Shown here: one piece after another, positions 1 to 8,955 of the stretch
How the letters are laid out: each line of letters opens with the position of its first letter
Numbering within the stretch: the stretch's first letter is position 1
Notes under the pieces: model-generated
What the model was told of the DNA's origin: nothing
The model's input: only the letters and a program-made list of their open reading frames with translations
Databases searched by the model: none
Program-made: the position numbers and the translations under genes
DNA from: Halomonas beimenensis
GTDB lineage: Bacteria; Pseudomonadota; Gammaproteobacteria; Pseudomonadales; Halomonadaceae
DNA: 64,000 bases
Assembly: GCF_002549795.1 (NCBI RefSeq)
Contig: NZ_CP021435.1
Location: 2,108,001 to 2,172,000, forward strand
Reading direction: 5' to 3'

Positions 1-38
1 AGTGCTCCTCACCCCTGGCGTAGGACCTCCTCTTCGGC

Positions 39-67
39 TTGTCCCCGGCGCCCCTCGTTGGGGACAA
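39..67 (-). terminator. Candidate hairpin downstream of gcdH
   Basis: TTGTCCCC and GGGGACAA pair as an 8-bp stem around a 13-nt loop, just beyond the gcdH stop codon. No clear U-run follows, so termination is only a possibility. Nothing else was recognised in the first 85 bases. Confidence 0.3.
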
Positions 68-85
68 CTTCGTCGTTTCCATGGG

Positions 86-1267
86 TCAGCAGGTAAAGGC
101 CTGCAGGCCGGTCTGGGCGCGCCCCAGGATCAGCGCATGGACGTCGTGAGTCCCCTCGTAGGTGTTGACCGCCTCGAGGTTCATCACGTGGCGGATGACG
201 TGGTATTCGTCACTGATGCCGTTGCCGCCGTGCATGTCCCGAGCCACTCGGGCGATGTCCAGGGCCTTGCCGCAGTTGTTGCGCTTGATCAGCGAGATGG
301 CCTCGGGGACCAGCTGTCCCTCGTCGATCATGCGCCCCACCCGCAGGGCGGCCTGCAGGCCCAGGGCGATCTCGGTCTGCATGTCGGCAAGCTTCTTCTG
401 GATCAGCTGGTTGGCGGCCAGGGGCCGGCCGAACTGCTTGCGCTCCAGGGTGTAGTCACGGGCGGCGTGCCAGCAAGCCTCGGCGGCGCCCATGCTGCCC
501 CAGGCGATGCCGTAGCGAGCCCGGTTGAGGCAGGAGAAGGGCCCCTTGAGGCCGGTGACGCCGGGCAGGCGGGCGTCGTCGCCGACCTCCACGTCCTGCA
601 GGGCGATCTGACCGGTCACCGAGGCCCGCAGGCTGAACTTGCCCTCGATCTTGGGCGCCGAGAGGCCCTTCAAGCCCTTCTCGAGCACGAAGCCACGGAT
701 CACGCCCTCCTCGTCCTTGGCCCAGACCACGAAGACGTCGGCGATCGGCGAGTTGGTGATCCAGGTCTTGGTGCCATTGAGTCGCCAGCCGTTCTCGGTG
801 CGCACGGCTCGGGTCGACATGCCGCCGGGGTCGGACCCGTGGTCGGGCTCGGTGAGCCCGAAGGCGCCGACCCACTCCCCGCTGGCCAGCCGGGGCAGGT
901 ACCTGTCCTTCTGGGCCTCGCTGCCGAAGGCGTGGATGGGGTACATCACCAGGCTGGACTGCACGCTCATGGCGCTGCGATACCCGGAGTCGACCCGCTC
1001 GACCTCCCGGGCGATGAGCCCGTAGCTCACGTAGTTCATGCCGGCACAGCCGTAGCCGTCGATGGTGGCGCCGAGCAGGCCGAGCTCGCCCATCTCGTTC
1101 ATGATCTCGCGGTCGAAACGCTCGTGGCGGTTGGCCTCGAGCACTCGCGGCAGCAGCTGCTCCTGGCAGTAGTCGTGGGCGGTCTGCAGGACCATCCGCT
1201 CGTCCTCGCCGAGCTGGTCGACGAGGCGGAAGGGGTCATCCCAGGTGACGGGGGTGATCTGGCTCAT
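86..1267 (-). CDS. gcdH: Glutaryl-CoA dehydrogenase (acyl-CoA dehydrogenase family)
   Basis: This 393-aa protein has the acyl-CoA dehydrogenase layout: an N-terminal helical domain, a middle beta domain with [13 protein letters not shown] and the W-I-T-N-S stretch, and a C-terminal helical domain ending in N-T-Y-E-G-T-H. The Glu of YEGT is the catalytic base position of glutaryl-CoA dehydrogenases. The family oxidises and decarboxylates glutaryl-CoA to crotonyl-CoA in lysine and tryptophan breakdown, passing electrons to ETF. The start is supported by GGAG eight bases upstream. No partner CoA-transferase or LysR regulator is in view; those may lie left of the window. A perfect dyad sits 22 bases upstream. 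Confidence 0.87.
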   Translation of the reverse strand: MSQITPVTWDDPFRLVDQLGEDERMVLQTAHDYCQEQLLPRVLEANRHERFDREIMNEMGELGLLGATIDGYGCAGMNYVSYGLIAREVERVDSGYRSAMSVQSSLVMYPIHAFGSEAQKDRYLPRLASGEWVGAFGLTEPDHGSDPGGMSTRAVRTENGWRLNGTKTWITNSPIADVFVVWAKDEEGVIRGFVLEKGLKGLSAPKIEGKFSLRASVTGQIALQDVEVGDDARLPGVTGLKGPFSCLNRARYGIAWGSMGAAEACWHAARDYTLERKQFGRPLAANQLIQKKLADMQTEIALGLQAALRVGRMIDEGQLVPEAISLIKRNNCGKALDIARVARDMHGGNGISDEYHVIRHVMNLEAVNTYEGTHDVHALILGRAQTGLQAFTC

Positions 1268-1289
1268 GGTGGACGCTCCATATTAATTT

Positions 1290-1310
1290 CTACATTCCAT
1301 GTGAATGTAG
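1290..1310. promoter_or_regulatory. Palindrome upstream of gcdH, likely operator
   Basis: CTACATTC and GAATGTAG form a perfect 8-bp inverted repeat with a 5-base spacer. It ends 22 bases before the gcdH start codon in an AT-rich patch. Size and position fit a dimeric repressor or activator site, but the regulator is not identified. Confidence 0.5.
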
Positions 1311-1334
1311 ACCTTGTGCGACGCCCTGCCAAGC

Positions 1335-2717
1335 CTAGGCCGCCGATTCCCCGCCGGAAGACTGATCCAGCACAAGTCGCAACTGCCACCAGGCGAGCCC
1401 GGCCATCAGCAGATTGGCCGCGAGCAGGCCGGCGAAGATACCCTCGGGCCCGCCCAGCCAGCCTCCCAGCCAGGCCAGCGGCACGGTGAGCACGAAGAGG
1501 CGCACCACCGACAGGCGCATGGCCAGGGCGGGCCGGTGCAGGGCGTTGAGCGAGGACACCGAGAGGATCACCACCCCCTGGGCACCGAGGCCGAGAGGGA
1601 CCAGCCACAGGAAGGTTCGCAGCACCTCCCCCACCGCATCGCTCTCCGCATAGCTCGCCACCAGCCAGGGAGCCAGCCCCTGAAGCAGGGCCCAGACCAG
1701 CAGCTGCCAGGTCAGCACGAAGCCGAAACAACCGAAGATCGCCCGGCGCACCCGGGCCAGCTGGCCGGCGCCGGCGTTCTGGCTGACCAGCGGCGACAGG
1801 GTCATGGACAGCGCCAGCACGGCGATCTGCGAGATGGCCTCGAGACGGGTGCCGACGCCGTAGCCCGCCACGGCGGTATGCCCGTGGCTCGCCACCACCC
1901 GAGTCACCAGGGCCATGGCGATGGGCGTGAAGACGCTGGTCAGCGCGGCCGGCGCGGCGATCCGCGACAGTTCCGACCAGGAGCGCGCCAGGCGCCGCCA
2001 CCCGAAGGCCTGCCACACGAACAACCGTCGCAGCCGGGGATAGCGGACGAGCCCCAGGGTCATCAGGGTCCAGCTGATCACGGTGGCCAGCGCCGCCCCC
2101 TGGACGCCGAGCGCCGGCAGCGGGCCCGGCCCGAAGATCAGCAACGGATCCAGGACCCCGTTGACCAGCGCGGCCATCGCCATCATCAACCCCGTGATGC
2201 GGGTATTGCCGTGGGCGCGCAGCACGCTGTTGAGCACCCGGGGCACGATCATCGCCGCCGCCCCCAGGTACCAGACGCCCATGTAGTCGTGGATATGCGG
2301 CATCAGGGTGGCATCGGCACCGAGCAGGCCGAACAGCGGCTCCAGCGTGGCCAGGCCCAGCAGCGAGACCACCAGCCCGACGCCGACCGCCAGCAGCCCC
2401 GCATCGGTGGCTCGCTCGCGCACCGCCTCGTGGTCGCCCTGCCCCAGGCGCCGGGCCACCACCGCCGAGGTGCCGATGCCGAGCCCGATGGCCAGGCTGA
2501 TCACGGTGAATACCACCGGGAAGGTGAAGGCGACCCCGGCGAGGGGGGCGGTACCGAGCCGCGACACGAACCAGGTATCCACCAGGTTGAAGCTCATCAT
2601 GGCCAGCATGCCGCCCGCCACGGGCAGCGACTTGCGCAGCAGGGTGACGGCGATGGGGTCGTCGAGCAGCTCGGAGCGGGGTGCGGCGGAAGAGGACGGG
2701 GCGGACGGGGAAGACAT
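1335..2717 (-). CDS. MATE family multidrug/sodium antiporter
   Basis: A 460-aa inner-membrane protein with about twelve hydrophobic segments in two related halves. The first half contains the MATE-type stretch FNLVDTWFVSRLGTAPLAGVAF. Such proteins export cationic drugs or metabolites against Na+ or H+. The start chosen is the internal ATG (MSSPSAPSSS) because GAGG lies seven bases upstream; a longer reading frame adds 19 residues without family similarity. It lies in the same direction as gcdH but is separated from it by a dyad, so co-transcription is doubtful. The substrate cannot be told from sequence. Confidence 0.85.
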   Translation of the reverse strand: MSSPSAPSSSAAPRSELLDDPIAVTLLRKSLPVAGGMLAMMSFNLVDTWFVSRLGTAPLAGVAFTFPVVFTVISLAIGLGIGTSAVVARRLGQGDHEAVRERATDAGLLAVGVGLVVSLLGLATLEPLFGLLGADATLMPHIHDYMGVWYLGAAAMIVPRVLNSVLRAHGNTRITGLMMAMAALVNGVLDPLLIFGPGPLPALGVQGAALATVISWTLMTLGLVRYPRLRRLFVWQAFGWRRLARSWSELSRIAAPAALTSVFTPIAMALVTRVVASHGHTAVAGYGVGTRLEAISQIAVLALSMTLSPLVSQNAGAGQLARVRRAIFGCFGFVLTWQLLVWALLQGLAPWLVASYAESDAVGEVLRTFLWLVPLGLGAQGVVILSVSSLNALHRPALAMRLSVVRLFVLTVPLAWLGGWLGGPEGIFAGLLAANLLMAGLAWWQLRLVLDQSSGGESAA

Positions 2718-2778
2718 GGGATCCTCGATGGCAGACGGGCCGGGGATTGTGCCCGTTTCGGGCCCGCCTGCCAAAGGG

Positions 2779-2802
2779 CTCCGCCGGGCGATCCCGGCGG
2801 AG
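2779..2802 (-). terminator. Hairpin terminator after uracil permease
   Basis: CTCCGCCGGG and CCCGGCGGAG form a perfect 10-bp stem around a 4-base loop. On the minus strand it is followed by CCCTTTGG. It separates the permease from the MATE gene. Confidence 0.55.
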
Positions 2803-2812
2803 GTTCGGGCGA

Positions 2813-4054
2813 TCAGTCCTCGTCGGCCCGGGGCAGCACCCAGTTCAGGACGATGCCCACCAGGGCGGCCAGGCTGACGCCCTGCAGGGTGAACTGGCCG
2901 CCGCCGACCTGCATGCCGCCGATGCCGAAGACCAGGATCAGCGACACCACCACCAGGTTGCGCGGCGCGGTCAGCGGCTTGCCGGCGCGCACCAGGGTGT
3001 TCATGCCCACCACCGCGATGGAACCGAACAGCAGCGTCATGATGCCGCCCATCACCGGACCGGGAATGGTCTGCAGCACCGCCCCCAGCTTGCCGAGGAA
3101 GGACAGGGCGATGGCGATCACCGCGGCGGTGACCATGACCCAGGGGTTGAAGGCGCGGGTCAGGGTGACCGCCCCGGTCACCTCCGAATAGGTGGTATTG
3201 GGCGGGCCGCCGAACAGCGCCGCCGTGCCGGTGGCCAGGCCGTCCCCCAGCAGGGTACGGTGCAGGCCGGGCTTCTCCAGGTAGTTGCGCCGCGTCACCG
3301 AGCCGATGGCCACCATGTCGCCGATGTGCTCCACCGCCGGGGCGATGGCCACCGGGATCATGAACAGCACCGCCGCCCAGTGGAAGCTCGGGGCGACGAA
3401 GTCGGGCCAGGCCAGCCAGGCGGCGTCGCGCACCGGGGCGAAGTCCACCACGCCCATCAGCACGGCCAGCCCGTAGCCGGTGAGGATGCCGCCCAGGATC
3501 GGCACCAGGCGGATCAGGCCACGGCCGAAGACCGCCAGTACCAGGGTCACCAGCAGGCTGGCCATGGACAGCACCATGGCCCGGCCGTAGCCGATGGCCT
3601 CGCTGGTCTCGCCGGTGGCCATGTCCACGGCCACCGGGGCCAGGGCCAGGCCGATGACCATGATCACCGGCCCCACCACCACCGGGGGCAGCAGACGATG
3701 CAGCCAGCCGGTCCCCTTGAGGCGCACCAGCTGGGAGATCGCCACATAGACCAGGCCGGCGGCCATCAGCCCTCCCAGGGTGGCGGGAATGCCGAAGTTG
3801 GCCACCGAGCCCTGGATGGGCGCGATGAAGGCGAAGGACGAGGCCAGGAAGACCGGCACGCTCACCCGGGTCACGCCGTGGAAGACCAGGGTGCCGAGAC
3901 CCGCCGTGAACAGCGCCACGTTGGGGTCGAGGCCGGTGAGCAGTGGTACCAGCACCAGCGCGCCGAAGGCCACGAAGAGCATCTGGGCGCCGACCACGAG
4001 GGTACGCAGCGGAGAATCGGTCGGCGCGGGGACGGCCGCCGTGTGATCAATCAT
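2813..4054 (-). CDS. uraA: Uracil/xanthine permease (NCS2 family)
   Basis: A 413-aa polytopic membrane protein of the nucleobase:cation symporter-2 type. Family features include the V-F-G-G-P-P-N-T-T-Y-S-E loop around the substrate-binding glutamates (here AALFGGPPNTTYSEVTGAV) and the PAVEHIGDM motif. It most likely imports uracil with protons, which would feed the upp product encoded further along the window. The start at the internal ATG (MIDHTAAV) is preferred: the upstream 73 codons are low-complexity and Arg-rich, and GGAG lies about ten bases before it. Uracil versus xanthine specificity is inferred from resemblance to UraA only. Confidence 0.82.
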   Translation of the reverse strand: MIDHTAAVPAPTDSPLRTLVVGAQMLFVAFGALVLVPLLTGLDPNVALFTAGLGTLVFHGVTRVSVPVFLASSFAFIAPIQGSVANFGIPATLGGLMAAGLVYVAISQLVRLKGTGWLHRLLPPVVVGPVIMVIGLALAPVAVDMATGETSEAIGYGRAMVLSMASLLVTLVLAVFGRGLIRLVPILGGILTGYGLAVLMGVVDFAPVRDAAWLAWPDFVAPSFHWAAVLFMIPVAIAPAVEHIGDMVAIGSVTRRNYLEKPGLHRTLLGDGLATGTAALFGGPPNTTYSEVTGAVTLTRAFNPWVMVTAAVIAIALSFLGKLGAVLQTIPGPVMGGIMTLLFGSIAVVGMNTLVRAGKPLTAPRNLVVVSLILVFGIGGMQVGGGQFTLQGVSLAALVGIVLNWVLPRADED

Positions 4055-4098
4055 GTCGCAGGCTCCAGGAGGACCAAGGGGAGTGGGGATCGCGCGGC

Positions 4099-4107
4099 AT
4101 TCTAGCA
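4099..4107 (-). promoter_or_regulatory. Extended -10 promoter for the uracil permease
   Basis: TGCTAGAAT on the minus strand is an extended -10 element (TGN plus TAGAAT) about 45 bases upstream of the permease start. No good -35 is visible at the usual distance, which is common for extended -10 promoters. Confidence 0.45.
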
Positions 4108-4181
4108 GCCTCACCACGCTTTTCGAGGCTTGCGACCCGCCGGGGTGCACCGGCGCCCCACTCCGCCGGTCCCGGCAACCA

Positions 4182-5831
4182 CTAACGCCCGGGCACCCCC
4201 TCTCCCTCATCGACGTGAGCCCTGGGGGTCGAAGCCGCGAAATACTCTTCCATGCGAGCCTGCGCCTGGTCACCGAAGAGGATGTCGCAGGCTTCGCGCA
4301 GGCCGGGCGAAGTGCGAATGGTCTCCTGCGGAACCACCAGCGAGATCTTGGATCGACGCCGCAGGAAGTCCTCGAGCCGGGTGACCATCTCGCGACGTCG
4401 TGTCAGCTTGAGTTCTCCGCGCAGATACTCGGTGCCTTCGATGAGCACCTCGCCCTGCCGAGGGTCCTGACGGATGTCCTCGAGCAGCTCCAGGGCCTGG
4501 GTGCCGTAGCGCCGCCAGAGCCGGGTGCTGAGGGGCTCCGAAGCGTGCGAGGCGGTCATGGCGTCCAGGTCCATCAGCCGTGCCTGATGCATGAAGGTGT
4601 CGCGAACCGAGGCATCGGGTTCGCCATACCAGCGGTAGTCCGGGAAGGGAAACTCGACCCCTAGCCGGCCGACCTCTTCCACCACCTCCTCGCCGACGTT
4701 GAGGCAGTCGGTCAGCTTGCCGCCGAAGATGCTCAGATGGCGAGCCTCGGCGTCGATGTCGATGGCGTGCTTGCGGGACAGATTGAGGAAGTCCCGCTCG
4801 CTGCCACTGCGCGGCTTCACCGCCAGGGGCCTGACGCCGCAACGGGTTGCGATGATGTCGGACTCGGTGAGCGGCGTGTCCAGCGCCAGGCGCTTGTTGA
4901 TGTTGTCGAGCACGAACCCGACGTCCTCCTCGGTCACCCCGACCTCCGGAGTCTCGACCCGCGTATCGGTGGTGCCGATGCAGGTACGGGCCCCCATGGG
5001 GATGACGAAAAACAGCCGTCCGTCATCGGCGAAGAAGGCGAGCACCCGGCGCTGGTTAGTCAGGCGCGGCACGATCAGGTGTATGCCCTTGGAGAAGACA
5101 TGCCGGTGCTCGGTCCGCTGGCCCGATAGCTCGTTGTGCCGGTCGACCCAGGGGCCAGCGGCATTGATCAGCACCTTCGACCGGATCTCGAAGCGACTCC
5201 CCCCGATACGATCCTGGACCTCGGTGACCCAGTGCTCCCCCTCTCGCCTGGATCCCAGGGACTCGACGTAGTTGGCGGCCACGGTGCCGAAATCCAGGGC
5301 CCCGCGCACGAAATTGAAGACGAAGCGGGCATCGTTGTCGTGCAGATAGGCGTCGGAGTATTCGAAGCCGCCCTGAGCGTCCCCGATCGCGATGATCGGC
5401 TCCCGGGCCTTGATGTCGCGGGGGCGGAGGAAGTTGGGGCGGCGCGTGAAGCCACTCCCCATCAGCCAGTACAACCAAGTGCCGGCCCAGGGATACAGCG
5501 GGTGATGCCGGAAGCCCTTGTTGATGGTGGTCAGGAAGCGGATCTCCTGTACCGTCGAGGGATAGCTCTTGATCAGATGATTGCGGCTCTTGCAGAGCTT
5601 GCGCACCAGGGCGAAGTCGCCGCTTTCCATGTACTTGATGCCACCCCACACCAGGTTGGATGACTGCATGCTGGTGCTGCCGGCGAAGTCGCCGCGGTCG
5701 ATCAGTGCCACCCGGGCGCCCTTCCCGCTAAGCGCCGCGGCGGCGGACGCCCCATTGATGCCGGCGCCGATGACCAGCACATCGAAGACCCGGTCGGGGA
5801 GCTTGTGCAGATTGTTCTGTCGTAGTTGCAT
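4182..5831 (-). CDS. glpD: FAD-dependent glycerol-3-phosphate dehydrogenase, operon copy
   Basis: A 549-aa member of the GlpD/DAO family. The N-terminus carries the dinucleotide-binding motif (V-I-G-A-G-I-N-G-A), and later motifs include N-A-A-G-P-W-V-D and the I-F-G-G-K-L-T-D near the end of the FAD domain. The enzyme oxidises glycerol 3-phosphate to dihydroxyacetone phosphate and passes electrons to quinone. It is the last gene of the glycerol ABC transporter operon. A second GlpD of 499 aa lies near glpR, so the organism has two paralogues. The start (MQLRQNNL) was chosen because the preceding 24 residues look non-coding and AAGAAGG precedes it. Confidence 0.85.
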   Translation of the reverse strand: MQLRQNNLHKLPDRVFDVLVIGAGINGASAAAALSGKGARVALIDRGDFAGSTSMQSSNLVWGGIKYMESGDFALVRKLCKSRNHLIKSYPSTVQEIRFLTTINKGFRHHPLYPWAGTWLYWLMGSGFTRRPNFLRPRDIKAREPIIAIGDAQGGFEYSDAYLHDNDARFVFNFVRGALDFGTVAANYVESLGSRREGEHWVTEVQDRIGGSRFEIRSKVLINAAGPWVDRHNELSGQRTEHRHVFSKGIHLIVPRLTNQRRVLAFFADDGRLFFVIPMGARTCIGTTDTRVETPEVGVTEEDVGFVLDNINKRLALDTPLTESDIIATRCGVRPLAVKPRSGSERDFLNLSRKHAIDIDAEARHLSIFGGKLTDCLNVGEEVVEEVGRLGVEFPFPDYRWYGEPDASVRDTFMHQARLMDLDAMTASHASEPLSTRLWRRYGTQALELLEDIRQDPRQGEVLIEGTEYLRGELKLTRRREMVTRLEDFLRRRSKISLVVPQETIRTSPGLREACDILFGDQAQARMEEYFAASTPRAHVDEGEGVPGR

Positions 5832-5854
5832 CTCTGGCCCTTCTTGGAAGCAAG

Positions 5855-5886
5855 AGGCCCCGCCCGGTGCATGCCGAGCGGGGCCT
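5855..5886 (-). terminator. Hairpin between glpV and glpD
   Basis: AGGCCCCGC pairs with GCGGGGCCT (9 bp, 14-base loop). A U-rich stretch (CUUGCUU) follows on the minus strand. It could reduce read-through from glpV into glpD. Confidence 0.45.
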
Positions 5887-5947
5887 GGGTCCCGTTGCGG
5901 CAACCGTTCACGCTCGTGTCGTCACCCGCCGACGAGCGGCGGGTGGA

Positions 5948-5968
5948 GCGGGCCCGCATCGGGCCCGC
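5948..5968 (-). terminator. GC-rich hairpin just after the glpV stop
   Basis: GCGGGCCCG and CGGGCCCGC form a 9-bp stem with a 3-base loop, directly downstream of glpV. Without a U-tract it may instead stabilise the 3' end of the message for the binding protein. Confidence 0.4.
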
Positions 5969-5974
5969 CCGGGG

Positions 5975-7717
5975 TCATCCACGCGTGCCGGCGCCCATCC
6001 ACTCCTCCATCATCTCGTCGTAGGGCACGGTGCGCCCCTGAGGCATCTCGTCATCAAGCTTGGCCTTGGGCGAGCCGGGCTGGGAAAGCCAGTGCTCGGG
6101 ATCTCGCTCCTCGTTGAGGTCGGGCGCGTAGTCCTCGAAGACCCTCGCCCGAGCCAGGCGTGCCATGATGCTGTCCATGTCCCCGGCCAGGTTGTCGAGC
6201 GCCTCCTGGGCCGAGATATCGCCACTGACGGCGGGCGCCAGGTTCTGCCACCAGAGCGGGGCCATGCGCGGGTAGTCCGGCACGTTGGTGGAAGACGGCG
6301 TCCACTGAGACTCGTTGGGACTGCGGTAGAACTCGACCAGGCCCCCCAGCTTCGGCGCCATCTCGGTCATCTGCTCGGAGAAGATGTCGGACTTGCGGAT
6401 CGGCGTGAGGCCGGCCATCAGCTTCTCGAGCGACACGGTCTTGGACACCGTGAACTGGGCGAACAGCCAGGCGGCGGTACGGCGGTCTGCGGGGGTGGAG
6501 TCGAAGAAGGTCCAGGAGCCCACGTCCTGATAGCCGACCTTCATGCCCTCCTCCCAGTACGGTCCGGTGGGAGACGGTGCCATGCGCCACTTGGGCGTCC
6601 CGTCCGCGTCGGTGACCGGCAGGCCGGGGTCAGTCATGTCGGCGGTGAAGGCCGTGTACCAGAACATCTGCTGGGCGATGTTGCCCTGGGCCGGGACCGG
6701 TCCCGCCTCGCCGAAGGTCATGCCACTGGCCTCGGGCGGCGCGAACCGGTCCAGCCAGTCGACCATCTTGGTGACGGCGAACACCGAGGCCGGCGAGTTG
6801 GTGGCCCCGCCACGGCTCACGCTGGCGCCTACCGGCTGGCTCTGTTCATTGACCCGGATCCCCCAGTCGTCGACCGGATTGCCGAACGGGACCCCTGGGC
6901 TGCCCATGCCCGCCATGGAAAGCCAGGAGTCATGGAAGCGCCACCCCAGCGAGGGGTCGCGACGGCCATAGTCCATATGGCCGTACACCTTCTGGCCGTC
7001 GAGTTCACCGACGTGTTCGGTGAAGAACTCGGCGATGTCCTCGTAGGCGGTCCAGTTGGTGGGCACCCCGAGATCGTAGCCGTAGATCTCGCGGAACTGC
7101 TCCTGAAGGTCATCGCGCTGGAACCAGTCATAGCGGAACCAGTAGAGGTTGGCGAACTGCTGGTCCGGCAACTGGTAGAGGTTGCCGTCCGGCCCGGTAC
7201 CGTACTGGAGCCCGATGAAGTCCTCCAGGTCCAGGGTCGGCAGCGTATAGTCCGCCCATTCGTTCTCCATGGCGCGGGAGAGGTTGACGGTGGTGCCGTA
7301 GCGGATGTGGGTACCGATGGCATCTGAATCGTTGACGTAGGCGTCGTAGATGTTGCGCCCAGACTGCATCTGAGTCTGCATGTTGTTCACCACATCACCC
7401 TCGCCGATGATGTTGTGGGTGACGTCGATGCCGGTCAGCTCGCCGAAGGCCTCGGCGAGCACGTCCCGTTCGTAGATATGGGTCGTCAGGCCCTCGGCGA
7501 CGGTATTGATCTCCATGCCGCGGAAGGGCTCGGCCGCCTCCGCGAACCACAGCAGTTCCTCGATCTGTTGCTCGCGGGTCAGCGTCGAATCCTGGAAGTG
7601 CTCGTCGACGAGGCGTTCGGCGATGGCACGGGCATCATGGTTGTCGGCCTGCAGGGCACCGCTTGCCAGCATGACGCCGGCAGCCAGCAGAGAGAGTCGC
7701 ATTCTTGTCGGTTTCAT
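5975..7717 (-). CDS. glpV: Glycerol ABC transporter substrate-binding protein
   Basis: A 580-aa exported protein with a signal peptide (MKPTRMRLSLLAAGVMLASGALQA) and an extracellular solute-binding fold of the sugar type. Its length is far above the roughly 420 aa usual for sugar-binding proteins and matches GlpV of the Rhizobium-type glycerol importer. The order ATPase-ATPase-permease-permease-DUF2160-binding protein is that of glpSTPQ-V, which supports glycerol as ligand. The start is set by GAGG seven bases before ATG; the longer frame adds 16 residues before the signal peptide. It is separated from the next gene, glpD, by two hairpins. Confidence 0.85.
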   Translation of the reverse strand: MKPTRMRLSLLAAGVMLASGALQADNHDARAIAERLVDEHFQDSTLTREQQIEELLWFAEAAEPFRGMEINTVAEGLTTHIYERDVLAEAFGELTGIDVTHNIIGEGDVVNNMQTQMQSGRNIYDAYVNDSDAIGTHIRYGTTVNLSRAMENEWADYTLPTLDLEDFIGLQYGTGPDGNLYQLPDQQFANLYWFRYDWFQRDDLQEQFREIYGYDLGVPTNWTAYEDIAEFFTEHVGELDGQKVYGHMDYGRRDPSLGWRFHDSWLSMAGMGSPGVPFGNPVDDWGIRVNEQSQPVGASVSRGGATNSPASVFAVTKMVDWLDRFAPPEASGMTFGEAGPVPAQGNIAQQMFWYTAFTADMTDPGLPVTDADGTPKWRMAPSPTGPYWEEGMKVGYQDVGSWTFFDSTPADRRTAAWLFAQFTVSKTVSLEKLMAGLTPIRKSDIFSEQMTEMAPKLGGLVEFYRSPNESQWTPSSTNVPDYPRMAPLWWQNLAPAVSGDISAQEALDNLAGDMDSIMARLARARVFEDYAPDLNEERDPEHWLSQPGSPKAKLDDEMPQGRTVPYDEMMEEWMGAGTRG

Positions 7718-7775
7718 ATTGACCTCTTCGTTGGTGATCGTTCGTCCTTGAACCTTCGACTCCATGTGCTTTGTG

Positions 7776-8048
7776 TCAGCCCCAGCGCATCAGGATGAGC
7801 ATCCAGAGGATGGAGATGCCCAGGGCTAGCCAGAGACTCAGTGGCGTGAACCCCACCACCATCAAGTGGATGTAGGCGGTGGAAAGCAGGCCGATGAACA
7901 GGCGATCTCCTCGCGTGGTCGCGATCGGCAGGAAGCCCTTTCGCTCGAGCGAGGGAGAGGTGACTTCCCAGGCTGTCATCCCGGCGAGCATGGCCGCGAT
8001 GACCGAGAAGAAGATCGCGGTAGGAGTGGTCCAGACCATCCATTCCAT
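7776..8048 (-). CDS. DUF2160 small membrane protein of the glycerol importer operon
   Basis: A 90-aa protein with about three hydrophobic segments (residues 8-25, 50-65 and 70-88). A protein of this type is repeatedly found between glpQ and glpV in glycerol ABC operons. Its role is unknown; it may assist the permease. A strong AGGAGG lies seven bases before the ATG. It is separated from glpQ by only 12 bases. Confidence 0.75.
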   Translation of the reverse strand: MEWMVWTTPTAIFFSVIAAMLAGMTAWEVTSPSLERKGFLPIATTRGDRLFIGLLSTAYIHLMVVGFTPLSLWLALGISILWMLILMRWG

Positions 8049-8060
8049 GTCATATCCTCC

Positions 8061-8954
8061 TCAGGTCCGGCCCAGGGCGAAGCCCTTGGCGATGTGGTGG
8101 CGGACGAAGTAGACGACGACGATGCCGGGCAGGATAGTGAGCGTGCCGGCGGCAGCCAGTGTGCCCCAGTCGATGCCGGAGGCCCCCTTGGTCTGGGTCA
8201 TGACCGAGGCGATGGGCTGGGCATCGGTGGCGGTCAGGGTGCTGGCCAGCAGCAACTCGACCCAGGAGAACATGAACAGGAAGAACAGGGTGACGCCGAT
8301 CCCCGAGCTGATCATGGGAATGAAGATCTTGACGAAGAACTTCGGGAAGCTGTAGCCGTCGATGAAGGCGGTCTCGTCGATCTCCTTCGGTACCCCGCTC
8401 ATGAAGCCCTCGAGGATCCACACCGCCAGCGGGATGTTGAACAGGCAGTGCGCCAGGGCCACGGCGATATGGGTATCGAAGAGCCCGACCGTGTAGTAAA
8501 GCTGGAAGTAAGGCAGCAGGAAGACCGCCGGCGGGGCCATCAGGTTGGTCAAGAGCCAGAAGAAGAGGTGCTTGTCACCGATGAACTGGTAGCGACTGAA
8601 GGCGTAGGCCGCCGGCAAGGCCACCACGATGGTGATCGCCATGTTCATCAGCACGTAGGTGATGGAGTTCACGTACCCCATGTACCAGTTCGAATCGGTG
8701 AAGATCTTGGCATAGTGCTCGAGGGTGAACGTCTCGGGCCACAGGGTCAGTCCGCCGAGGATCTCGGTATTGGACTGGAAGGACATGTTGAGCAGCCAGT
8801 AGATCGGCAGCAGGACGAAGACGATATAGGCCGCCATCAGGCCCCGACGGCGCCATTGGCGACTCGCCGGCCGGGCCTTGCGCCGCCGACGGGCGTCGGC
8901 GGCGGCCGCGCTCTTGCGCACGGCTTCGGGGGTAGTGGGAATCGTATCGGTCAT
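8061..8954 (-). CDS. glpQ: Glycerol ABC transporter permease
   Basis: A 297-aa inner-membrane permease with a basic N-terminal tail and about six membrane segments. The binding-protein-dependent transport EAA-type loop is visible as E-I-D-E-T-A-F-I-D-G-Y-S-F. It pairs with the upstream GlpP to form the channel for glycerol. The gene starts one base after the glpP stop codon, which suggests tight translational coupling. The symbol refers to the importer subunit, not the unrelated phosphodiesterase GlpQ of enterobacteria. Confidence 0.82.
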   Translation of the reverse strand: MTDTIPTTPEAVRKSAAAADARRRRKARPASRQWRRRGLMAAYIVFVLLPIYWLLNMSFQSNTEILGGLTLWPETFTLEHYAKIFTDSNWYMGYVNSITYVLMNMAITIVVALPAAYAFSRYQFIGDKHLFFWLLTNLMAPPAVFLLPYFQLYYTVGLFDTHIAVALAHCLFNIPLAVWILEGFMSGVPKEIDETAFIDGYSFPKFFVKIFIPMISSGIGVTLFFLFMFSWVELLLASTLTATDAQPIASVMTQTKGASGIDWGTLAAAGTLTILPGIVVVYFVRHHIAKGFALGRT

Positions 8955-8955
8955 C

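Noticed and set aside
2..1489. 495-aa open frame on the plus strand opposite gcdH
   Set aside because: It is antisense to a clear acyl-CoA dehydrogenase, has no family similarity, and is typical of long shadow frames in GC-rich DNA.
1314..4105. Long plus-strand frames rich in Gln, His, Gly and Arg opposite the MATE and permease genes
   Set aside because: Composition is that of reverse-complemented hydrophobic coding sequence; the minus-strand proteins are well-formed transporters.
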